Of a DNA stretch of 64,000 nucleotides, positions 8,893 through 15,936 are shown piece by piece. Both the position numbers and the translations under genes were made by a program. This DNA is from Flammeovirga agarivorans. Lineage in GTDB: Bacteria > Bacteroidota > Bacteroidia > Cytophagales > Flammeovirgaceae. The DNA is taken from NCBI RefSeq assembly GCF_012641475.1, contig NZ_JABAIL010000002.1:817449-881448 (forward strand), in the 5' to 3' direction. How positions within the stretch are numbered: the stretch's first letter is position 1; each line of letters opens with the position of its first letter. The notes under the pieces are model-generated. The model was not told the origin of the DNA, ran no database searches, and saw only the letters and a program-made list of their open reading frames with translations.

Positions 8893-10377
8893 ATGAAAAA
8901 ACAATTCTTTTCCATGATGGCGGCCTCAATTATAGGTGGAGTCATCTCCGTGGGAGCTTATACTACCTTTATTGCTCCACAAATGGATATACAACAAAAA
9001 GAGGAAAACAAACCTGTTGCATTTACCAAATACGAAAATTCTCCAAAACGAGCTGACTATGTCATTCCTGATGGGATGAATTTCGTTAGTGCTGCCGAAA
9101 AAGCTACTCCAGCCGTAGTTCATATTAAAACGTATGTTGATGTATCCTCAAGAGTTCCAAGAAATACACCTCGTTTCTTCCATGAGTTTTTTGGAGATCC
9201 AAGAGGAGGAAATGGAGAAGGTCAATTGGGATCTGGCTCTGGAGTTATTCTTTCAGCAGATGGATATATTGCAACCAATAACCATGTTGTAGATGGAGCG
9301 TCAAAAATAGAGGTCGTATTAGAAGATAAACATACTTATACTGCCAATCTTATTGGAACGGATCCTACCACAGATTTGGCTTTATTAAAAATAGAAACTG
9401 ATAATTCCCTTCCTTATTTAGCATTTGGTAACTCTGATAATGTAAAAGTTGGTGAGTGGGTACTTGCTGTTGGTAACCCTTATGAATTAACTTCTACAGT
9501 TACTGCTGGTATTGTCAGTGCAAAGGCAAGAAACATTAATATTCTTAGATCAAAGACCGGTTTATCTGTTGAGTCATTTATTCAAACAGATGCAGCTGTA
9601 AACCCAGGTAACTCTGGCGGTGCACTAGTTGATCTAAACGGTGCATTAATTGGTATAAATACAGCGATTGCTTCTAAAACAGGATCTTTTACAGGATATT
9701 CGTTTGCTGTTCCTTCTGAACTTGTAAAGAAAGTGATGGATGACCTAAGAGAATATGGAGCGGTTCAAAGAGCACTAATTGGTGTTCAAATTCAAGATGT
9801 CGATCAGAAAATTGCTGAAGAAGCAAAACTCGAAGACATTGCAGGTGTTGCTATCGTAGATGTAAATCCTCAAGGTGCAGCAGACGAAGCAGGTATTGAA
9901 GCAGGAGACATTATCATTAAGATCAATGATGAGAAGATTGAAAGTGTTTCTGAATTGCAAGAATATATTGCTCGTAAACGTCCGGGTGATGAAGTAAAAG
10001 TAACGGTTAACAGAAGTGGTAAAGAGAAAGACTTCAATGTAAAACTGAAGAACACCAATAATACTACAGAGATTGTTTCTGCTCCAAAGAATTCTAGTGA
10101 AGCTATTGCAGCACTTAGTGCTGATGTAAAACCTATTTCTGAGAAGCAGGCTGCAGCTCTAGGATTAAATGGAGGACTTGCAGTAACAAAGCTTCAACCG
10201 AACGGAAAATTATATAATGCTGGTATTAGAGAAGGTTTCATTATTACCAGTGTAGATAGAGAAGAAGTAACAAATCTTGATGATCTTGGAAATGCCTTAA
10301 GAGGCAAAAGTGGAGGTATATTAATCGAAGGAATGTACCCTGATGGTCAAAGAGAGTACGTAGGAATTGGATTATAA
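8893..10377 (+). CDS. degP: Periplasmic Do-like serine protease/chaperone (HtrA/Deg family)
   Basis: 494 residues. Residues 8-27 are an N-terminal hydrophobic signal or anchor. The trypsin-like domain has the full triad: His131 in NNHVVDGA, Asp161 in TTDLALLKI and Ser241 in GNSGGALV. Two PDZ domains follow: about 295-385 (ALIGVQIQDV..., GVAIVDVNPQGAADEAGIEAGDII) and about 400-494 (GGLAVTKLQPNGKLYNAGI...). This is the DegP/DegQ arrangement and usual length. It degrades or refolds misfolded envelope proteins. It is a single gene with an inverted repeat at 8800-8819 upstream and a stable hairpin after it. Confidence 0.93.
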   Translation: MKKQFFSMMAASIIGGVISVGAYTTFIAPQMDIQQKEENKPVAFTKYENSPKRADYVIPDGMNFVSAAEKATPAVVHIKTYVDVSSRVPRNTPRFFHEFFGDPRGGNGEGQLGSGSGVILSADGYIATNNHVVDGASKIEVVLEDKHTYTANLIGTDPTTDLALLKIETDNSLPYLAFGNSDNVKVGEWVLAVGNPYELTSTVTAGIVSAKARNINILRSKTGLSVESFIQTDAAVNPGNSGGALVDLNGALIGINTAIASKTGSFTGYSFAVPSELVKKVMDDLREYGAVQRALIGVQIQDVDQKIAEEAKLEDIAGVAIVDVNPQGAADEAGIEAGDIIIKINDEKIESVSELQEYIARKRPGDEVKVTVNRSGKEKDFNVKLKNTNNTTEIVSAPKNSSEAIAALSADVKPISEKQAAALGLNGGLAVTKLQPNGKLYNAGIREGFIITSVDREEVTNLDDLGNALRGKSGGILIEGMYPDGQREYVGIGL

Positions 10378-10397
10378 GAATTCCGTTACTAAATTGC

Positions 10398-10427
10398 ACA
10401 CTGTACACGTTTTTACGTGTACAGTGT
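10398..10427 (+). terminator. Stem-loop after the Deg protease gene
   Basis: A perfect 13-bp stem: 10398-10410 pairs with 10415-10427 around a TTTT loop. It lacks a T tract, so it may act as an mRNA 3' end stabiliser as well as a terminator. Confidence 0.65.
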
Positions 10428-10640
10428 TATAAAAATTGAATTTTGATAAGAAAAAATTAGGAAATAAAAATATTTTCTGCTATTTTCACTTGTTAACTAA
10501 TCAAATGAAACTATTTACCATGGTTTTGACGTTTGTATTAGTGTAAGTCAGAAAGACAAAAACATTAGTAATAGATAGCAATGATTGAACATTGGTATCG
10601 ATTTACAAAAGACACAATAGTTTGCTTTAAGTAATGGGGA

Positions 10641-10674
10641 AAGGGTATTCGCGATGCGGGTTCCCTTCTTTTTT
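10641..10674 (+). terminator. Orphan terminator, possible 3' end of a small RNA
   Basis: AAGGG (10641-10645) pairs with CCCTT (10663-10667), with an inner CGC/GCG stem around GAT, followed by CTTTTTT. No gene precedes it on this strand after the Deg protease hairpin. Confidence 0.55.
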
Positions 10675-10844
10675 GTCTATACTTTTTTGAGCACAAAACA
10701 TCGATGAAAATTCACTACTACCACAACCAGAAGACTGTTTGTTTTTTGTTTTATTACTCCCTTTAATATCTCATTATTATTGATACTTCCAGTGAAAGTA
10801 TACTCATTTGTATTCTATGGATCACTACACTTAAATTTTCGATA

Positions 10845-10881
10845 TAAAAAAGCAGCCCCACCCTAAAAGGATGAAGCTGCT
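10845..10881 (-). terminator. Terminator of the nitrate transporter gene
   Basis: On the minus strand AGCAGC (10881-10876) pairs with GCTGCT (10856-10851), with partial inner pairing, followed by a run of T (10850-10845). Confidence 0.8.
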
Positions 10882-10933
10882 ATTTGGAATTATAAGAGTA
10901 TTTTTTTACTCGGAACACTATTTTACTTTGAAC

Positions 10934-12337
10934 CTACAATGCAACTGCAGGCCCTTCCATGTTGTCGTCTATTCTATTTTTGTTTATTAGTTCTTGTTCT
11001 TTTAAAGAAGCTTCAAAAGCTTCTAATTTCTTTTGTTCTTCAATAGCTGCTGCCTCATCTGCTTCAGAGAACTTAATTAATAATCCTAAGAAACCTACTG
11101 CTGCAACTACGAATCCGAACGCGAAGAAAGCATCTTGTAAAGAAGATCCACTTCTTAATAAGTATTGTGCATATAATACTGCACCCACATTACCACCTGC
11201 ACCTACAATACCAGATACTGCTCCTAAAGCTTTTCTGTTGATAAATGGTACTACAGAATAGGTTGCTCCTTCCGCCATTTGTACAAATAATGAGAAGAAT
11301 ACCATACTTGCAATCGCAAAGCCTAATACATTCATCTGAGAGAATATTAATAAGGCTAAACCTTCTGCAATAACCACATATACTAATATTTTCACTCTAC
11401 CATTCAAACCTGAGTTTTTAGCAAATTTATCTGCAATCCAACCACCTGTTGAACGAGCAAACAAGTTCATTGCACCAAAGAATAATACTACAAAACCTGC
11501 AGCTTCTTGGCTTAAGCTAAATTTTTCTTGGTAATAAGTAGAGGCTTTTCCTGTTACAAAAAGTTCCATACCGAAACATCCTGCATACATAAGGAATAAA
11601 ATCCAAACTCTTTTATCTGAAGCTGCTGTTAAGAATAAACTCTTCTCTCCTTTTTTAGATTGAGGTCTTTCTTCTGGTAAATCTGTATAGTTACCTTTTG
11701 GACAGTCAGTTGTATATTTCCAATATAAGTATGCTACTAACAACATGATAGCAGCAGGAATGTACATAGCAATTCTCCATGATTCAGTCGCTTCTGCTAA
11801 ACCAAATGCAGCAACACCAGAAGCAATTAATGGCATAGTAGCGTTAGTAACACCACCACCTAAGTTACCCCATCCTGCAGTAGTTGCATTTGCAATACCA
11901 ATTACGTTTGGAGCGAACATTACTGAAGTATGATATTGAGTAATTACGAAAGAAGCACCGATTACACCAATAGCTAAACGAGAAAGTAAGTAAGTTTCCC
12001 ATGTCGTTGCAAATGATGAACCTGCTACTGCAAAAGCACCAAAGATTAATAAGTATACATAACTTTTTCTTGGCCCAATTTTATCACAAAGGTTTCCGAT
12101 ACCTAATCTTGCAAAAATGGTCACACCAACAGATGCTATAAATGCTAAAGTTGTTTGTGCTTTAGTTAAATCTAAATCTGGAGCGATTGTAGATTTCATT
12201 AATGGTGCATGAGAGAACCAACCAAAGAAGCATAAAAAGAATGCGATCCAGCTAAGGTGAAATGTTCTCATTTGTATACTACTGAAATCAAACAAGTTGA
12301 TCTTTGTAGCTTTTTCATTTGATGTGATTGATTGCAT
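10934..12337 (-). CDS. narK: NarK-type nitrate/nitrite MFS transporter
   Basis: 467 residues from the ATG at 12337. A longer frame starts at 12379 but would put a TACGTA box inside the gene, so the inner start is preferred. About 12 transmembrane helices. The NNP-family signature GWGNLGGGVTN lies in helix 5, with the MFS loop GNLCDKIGPRKSY between helices 2 and 3 and RSTGGWIADKF after helix 8. These proteins carry nitrate in, or exchange nitrate for nitrite, across the inner membrane. The C-terminus is a charged helix. The next genes upstream are a recombinase-like protein and an Fnr/Crp regulator, both minus strand. Regulation by that regulator is suggested by TACGTA palindromes in front of both genes. 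Confidence 0.88.
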   Translation of the reverse strand: MQSITSNEKATKINLFDFSSIQMRTFHLSWIAFFLCFFGWFSHAPLMKSTIAPDLDLTKAQTTLAFIASVGVTIFARLGIGNLCDKIGPRKSYVYLLIFGAFAVAGSSFATTWETYLLSRLAIGVIGASFVITQYHTSVMFAPNVIGIANATTAGWGNLGGGVTNATMPLIASGVAAFGLAEATESWRIAMYIPAAIMLLVAYLYWKYTTDCPKGNYTDLPEERPQSKKGEKSLFLTAASDKRVWILFLMYAGCFGMELFVTGKASTYYQEKFSLSQEAAGFVVLFFGAMNLFARSTGGWIADKFAKNSGLNGRVKILVYVVIAEGLALLIFSQMNVLGFAIASMVFFSLFVQMAEGATYSVVPFINRKALGAVSGIVGAGGNVGAVLYAQYLLRSGSSLQDAFFAFGFVVAAVGFLGLLIKFSEADEAAAIEEQKKLEAFEASLKEQELINKNRIDDNMEGPAVAL

Positions 12338-12370
12338 AATTGTAAGTATTTCTCTACGCTTTGTTTTCTT

Positions 12371-12441
12371 TACGTACACAATACTACGTATTATTACTTA
12401 TTTTAAAAACATTTTAAGCCTATTTTTTACGTAAATACGTA
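12371..12441. promoter_or_regulatory. TACGTA boxes in front of the nitrate transporter gene
   Basis: Two arrangements are visible: TACGTA pairs at 12371-12376 and 12385-12390, and the palindrome TACGTAAATACGTA at 12428-12441. The same core, TACGTAAATATACGTA, lies before the Fnr/Crp gene at 14081-14096. A lone TACGTA is also at 12489-12494. This looks like a shared regulator site; Fnr/Crp proteins bind such short palindromes. Confidence 0.6.
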
Positions 12442-12451
12442 TTTTGGGTAT

Positions 12452-12504
12452 AAAAAAAGACCATTTACAAGTAAATAACTCTCGTTACTACGTATAAATG
12501 GTCT
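12452..12504 (-). terminator. Terminator of the recombinase-like gene
   Basis: On the minus strand AGACCATTTA (12504-12495) pairs with TAAATGGTCT (12468-12459), followed by seven T. The 26-base loop contains a TACGTA box. Confidence 0.8.
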
Positions 12505-12526
12505 TCTTATTTATAATTAATGGTAC

Positions 12527-13198
12527 TTAAACTTCCATTAAATTTCTTTCAGATTGGTACTCTTCAATTGAATCTTGTAGTGATTGTGTTTGCTCTTGAA
12601 GTGCTTCTCTTTTTTCAGCTTCAATTTCTCTTAAACGTTTACGCACTCTAGAGACTTGTGTTTTACCAACACCTGTTAGTTCCGAAATCTCTTTTGTTGT
12701 TAAACCACTCTGAAGCCCTTCTATAACATCTTTATTTCTATCAGACCAACGATCGTAATTCATCTTACGGCCTTTTTTACCTCCTTTATATTTACCCTCG
12801 GCTTTTGCTCTAGCAATACCTTCAACAGTTTTTTCATGTACCTGGTATTCCTTCATATGAAGCATTGTTTCAAAAGCAGAAATCACAGCCTTTATACCTA
12901 CTCTTGCTTCTTCGTCCGTAGTTTCAAACTTGTAGATATTTACGATTGCTTCTGTCGCATACAATGCTTTCAAGGCATCTAATATATCTTTAGGGTTATC
13001 TCCTAAACGATCTATATCTCCAATATATAAGGTGTCTTCTGCAGATAAAATCTCTAGCAATTCTTTTGCTCTAGGTCTTTCTACAAATGGAAGTGTAACA
13101 GGACATTTATCGATATAAGGTTTTCCTTTGATCTTTGCCTGTTGTTGAAACTTTGATTGAGCTACTGTAGATACTCTTAGATAAGTAAAAGTTGACAT
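12527..13198 (-). CDS. Serine-recombinase-fold protein with altered active site
   Basis: 223 residues from the ATG at 13198, which gives the normal resolvase start MSTFTYLRVST; a longer frame begins at 13240. Arg8 and Ser10 match resolvase numbering, and the DR of the DRLGR motif is present (Asp63, Arg64). The second Arg of that motif is Asp67, and the E-helix ERT is EKT, so two catalytic arginines are replaced. A basic linker (GGKKGRKMNYDR) leads to a Hin-type helix-turn-helix at about 160-185 (GLTTKEISELTGVGKTQVSRV), then a charged tail. It lies between a nitrate transporter and an Fnr/Crp gene with no transposon ends nearby. A DNA-binding regulator is as likely as a recombinase. Confidence 0.75.
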   Translation of the reverse strand: MSTFTYLRVSTVAQSKFQQQAKIKGKPYIDKCPVTLPFVERPRAKELLEILSAEDTLYIGDIDRLGDNPKDILDALKALYATEAIVNIYKFETTDEEARVGIKAVISAFETMLHMKEYQVHEKTVEGIARAKAEGKYKGGKKGRKMNYDRWSDRNKDVIEGLQSGLTTKEISELTGVGKTQVSRVRKRLREIEAEKREALQEQTQSLQDSIEEYQSERNLMEV

Positions 13199-13343
13199 GC
13201 TGATTAAAAAATAAAGATTCAGTGCCGAAAAAATAAACACACTTTAGAGTATGCCATTTGATTTCACATTTTACGGATTTTTTCTGATTTTTTCACTATT
13301 TCAAGTGTTACATTTTCATCAAATCACATTAAACATCTGTCAG

Positions 13344-14054
13344 TCAACTATCTATAAAGAAATTATGTTCTGCGATTTCTCTTTTCAGCTTATCTAGTTT
13401 TACAATACCGATCTTTTTGCCTTGAGCAACGACAATCCCTTCTTTTTTCAAAGATGAAATCACTCTAATTACTTGTTCATCAGTGGTTCCTGCAAAATCA
13501 GCAATTTCTTTTCTAGACAATTGAATATTTAAGAAAGACTTTGTCATACCGAACTTTCTATTGATATATAGTATAGCATCGATGACTTTTTCGCGTACAG
13601 TCATCTGAGCAATTTTCCTCACTTTATTTTCACTTCTATTTAGTTCTTCCGCGTAAAAGAGCATCATGGAGTATGATAATTCTGGAATGGATTTCAACAT
13701 ATCATTAATCACTTCATTTGAGAAGTTACACAATACAACATCTTCTATTGCTACTGCACTAATATGATAAAATTGACCAACGCCGAATCCTCTATGCCCA
13801 ATAATTTCACCATCATGACATAATCTAACTATTTGTTCACGGCCATTAATCCCCGTTTTTCCAACTTTTACTTTGCCTTTTTGCACAAAATATAATCCAT
13901 GTACAGGAGCCCCTTCTAAAATAAAAGGTTGTCCTTTTCTTGCATTTACGTTTAGCTTCTTCTCCAAAAACGGTTTAGCTACTTCAGTCAGACAGTTTTG
14001 TTTGATGATACAATTCTCGTTTGAGCAAGCTTGACAATCAACTTTATTATTCAT
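13344..14054 (-). CDS. Crp/Fnr-family transcription regulator with N-terminal cysteines
   Basis: 236 residues. The first 21 carry four cysteines (C7, C10, C15, C21), as in Fnr proteins that bind an iron-sulfur cluster. A cyclic-nucleotide-binding-type beta barrel spans about 35-130, a long dimer helix about 130-160, and a winged helix-turn-helix about 165-225 (LSRKEIADFAGTTDEQVIRVISSLKKEGIV). Its own promoter region contains the palindrome TACGTAAATATACGTA at 14081-14096. The transporter gene has the same motif, so it probably controls both in response to oxygen, nitrite or NO. Cluster binding is inferred from the Cys pattern. Confidence 0.85.
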   Translation of the reverse strand: MNNKVDCQACSNENCIIKQNCLTEVAKPFLEKKLNVNARKGQPFILEGAPVHGLYFVQKGKVKVGKTGINGREQIVRLCHDGEIIGHRGFGVGQFYHISAVAIEDVVLCNFSNEVINDMLKSIPELSYSMMLFYAEELNRSENKVRKIAQMTVREKVIDAILYINRKFGMTKSFLNIQLSRKEIADFAGTTDEQVIRVISSLKKEGIVVAQGKKIGIVKLDKLKREIAEHNFFIDS

Positions 14055-14080
14055 TTGCTAGTTAAGTCTTGATAATTAAT

Positions 14081-14096
14081 TACGTAAATATACGTA
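14081..14096. promoter_or_regulatory. TACGTAAATATACGTA palindrome before the Fnr/Crp gene
   Basis: A perfect TACGTA-N4-TACGTA inverted repeat 27 bases upstream of the regulator start. It matches the boxes in front of the nitrate transporter, so autoregulation is likely. Confidence 0.6.
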
Positions 14097-14236
14097 TTTA
14101 ACATTTTAAATAAAAGAAGACAATTTTTATGCACACATAATTCTTTAAGATTTGAAAATATATTAATATTGAACATCTTTATATAATCAATCTAAAGCAA
14201 ACACTATCTTATAATCGTAACTTAAGCAAACTTACT

Positions 14237-14752
14237 ATGTCAAAATCTAAATTTGTCATTACTCTTATTGTCTTAGCATTCTTCCTATCATCTTGTTCAG
14301 AAGACGATGATATTCACCCTAATCATTCTTTAATTCTTGGCTCATGGAAGTTGGTATCAGCGGAATCGTCTACGATGAATACTTTTCAAATCAATGGTAC
14401 CAGCGAACAAACTATGACAAAAAATTCTCACCATAATATCCGAGTAACAACCACCTTTAAGGAAGATAATTCTGTAACATCAAAAGGGGCTTCCAATATT
14501 GATGTAACTAGTCTTATTAATGGTATTGAGAATACAACCAAACTAAAGAATGTTCCTTCGACTTTTAATGGTAGTTGGTTAATCGATGAGGAGAAACTAA
14601 TTCTCACTACAATAGAAGGTATTGAAGAATATACAATAGACAAGATTACTGAAAATAAAATGGTCTTAACGATAAATACTAACATTACGAGAGTTCAAAC
14701 AGGGATTACTTCGATCATCGTTTCGGATACCCGACTTGAATTCAAGAAATAA
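14237..14752 (+). CDS. Lipocalin-like lipoprotein
   Basis: 171 residues. A lipoprotein signal peptide ends in the lipobox LSSC at residue 20, followed by acidic residues (SEDDD), which in Bacteroidota often accompany surface export. The mature part begins ILGSWKLVSAES and continues with repeated hydrophobic/polar strands (TTFKEDNSVTSKG, FNGSWLIDEEKLILTT, YTIDKITENKMVLTI). This is the pattern of lipocalin-like (Lipocalin_4/5) lipoproteins. Function unknown; single gene with terminator. Confidence 0.75.
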   Translation: MSKSKFVITLIVLAFFLSSCSEDDDIHPNHSLILGSWKLVSAESSTMNTFQINGTSEQTMTKNSHHNIRVTTTFKEDNSVTSKGASNIDVTSLINGIENTTKLKNVPSTFNGSWLIDEEKLILTTIEGIEEYTIDKITENKMVLTINTNITRVQTGITSIIVSDTRLEFKK

Positions 14753-14773
14753 AACAATTTTGCTAGAGACCTT

Positions 14774-14800
14774 AAGCCTTTCTTTATGGAAGGCTTTTTT
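14774..14800 (+). terminator. Terminator of the lipocalin-like gene
   Basis: AAGCCTTTC (14774-14782) pairs with GGAAGGCTT (14788-14796) with one wobble, followed by T. It rules out the ATG at 14786 as the start of the next gene. Confidence 0.8.
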
Positions 14801-14869
14801 ATTATCTTGAGTGTTTACCAAATTTCTATTTACCTCCTTTACTTTCTAAACCTTTTACTACTACAGTTT

Positions 14870-15787
14870 ATGAATATTGGAATTTTAGTTGCCTCTCTGC
14901 TTAGTATCATTATCATCATCGAAATCTTTAGGTATTTAATTAAGACTTCGAGAAAAGATCGTGATAAAAAGAAGTTTACCAGAAAAGAATTCCCTTCTGA
15001 ATGGAGGTCAATTTTAAAAGAGCATGTTGTTTATTATAACGAATTGCCCAAGGAAAAACAGGATAACTTCGAACAAAGAGTACTTCATTTTCTAGATAAT
15101 ATTAAGATTACTCCGATTGAAACTGAGATTGAAGATCTAGACCGTTTATTAGTGGGTTGTAGTGCTATTATACCCATTTTCGGCTACCCGAATTGGGAAT
15201 ATCCTAATCTGAAAGAAGTGATCATTCTTGAATCTGATCTTAATGATACAGTATTTGTGAAAGAATTTGGAGAAGGACATGTACTCGGAATGGTAGGAGA
15301 AGGAAGATTGAAAAATAGAATGTTGCTATCAAAAGGAGCATTAAGAGAAGGATTCCGAAACGACAATGATAAAAAGAATGTTGGTATTCATGAGTTTGTC
15401 CATTTGATAGATATGGCGGATGGATCAACAGACGGTATTCCTGAAATACTTCTTCAGAAAAGCTACACACTTCCTTGGATCAAACTAATGCATAAAGAAA
15501 CTCAGAAGATATTAGAAAAAGAATCTGATATTAACCCTTATGGAGCCACCAATGAAAAAGAATTTTTAACGGTCACTTCAGAGTATTTCTTTGAACGCCC
15601 CAACTTACTAAAAAAGAAGCATCCTGAGTTGTATAAAAAGCTTGAATTGATTTTTAATCAAGACATGGCCAAGCAGGAGAAAGATTATCAAAGGAATAAG
15701 AAAAAAACTGAAATCAATAGAAATGATCCTTGTCCTTGTGGTAGTGGTAAAAAGTACAAAAACTGCTGTGGGACAGAGAATAACTAA
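14870..15787 (+). CDS. MtfA-like zinc peptidase (M90) with SEC-C tail
   Basis: 305 residues from the ATG at 14870; the longer frame from 14786 starts inside the upstream terminator. Residues 1-22 form a membrane helix. The peptidase domain contains the zinc motif HEFVH (His174, Glu175, His178) and a downstream Glu-rich stretch (EFLTVTSEYFFERP) matching the MtfA/M90 third ligand region. The C-terminus is a SEC-C zinc motif (DPCPCGSGKKYKNCCG). MtfA in Escherichia coli (not membrane bound) binds the Mlc repressor and has aminopeptidase activity. Here an N-terminal anchor and a SEC-C module are added; the substrate is unknown. Confidence 0.8.
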   Translation: MNIGILVASLLSIIIIIEIFRYLIKTSRKDRDKKKFTRKEFPSEWRSILKEHVVYYNELPKEKQDNFEQRVLHFLDNIKITPIETEIEDLDRLLVGCSAIIPIFGYPNWEYPNLKEVIILESDLNDTVFVKEFGEGHVLGMVGEGRLKNRMLLSKGALREGFRNDNDKKNVGIHEFVHLIDMADGSTDGIPEILLQKSYTLPWIKLMHKETQKILEKESDINPYGATNEKEFLTVTSEYFFERPNLLKKKHPELYKKLELIFNQDMAKQEKDYQRNKKKTEINRNDPCPCGSGKKYKNCCGTENN

Positions 15788-15936
15788 GTTGTATAAGAGT
15801 TTTGTACCCCTAAAATTCCTTTATTGTTACCCTAATTGTACCCCATATAATTTTTATTATTCTTCACTTTTCAAAGATGTTTGCTGAACATGAGTCACCA
15901 CTCATTACTATCTATTTTCAGTAATATTTTTTTGAA

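Larger units (their letters stand above)
10428..10933. other. Gene-free 500-base region with an orphan terminator
   Basis: No convincing gene. A 13-codon frame at 10505 (MKLFTMVLTFVLV) looks like a truncated signal peptide. A hairpin with T tract lies at 10641-10674 with no gene in front of it, so a small RNA from this region is possible. The terminator of the transporter gene lies at 10845-10881. Confidence 0.5.

Noticed and set aside
12338-12379. Longer N-terminus for the nitrate transporter (start 12379)
   Set aside because: It would place a TACGTA box inside the gene; the ATG at 12337 gives a normal NarK start.
12527-13198. Integrated mobile element around the recombinase
   Set aside because: No terminal repeats, target duplications or cargo genes are seen; neighbours are metabolic and regulatory genes.
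13199-13240. Longer N-terminus for the recombinase-like protein
   Set aside because: Resolvases start directly before the catalytic strand; the ATG at 13198 puts Arg8 and Ser10 in register.
14786-14869. Earlier start for the M90 peptidase
   Set aside because: It begins inside the terminator stem of the preceding gene.
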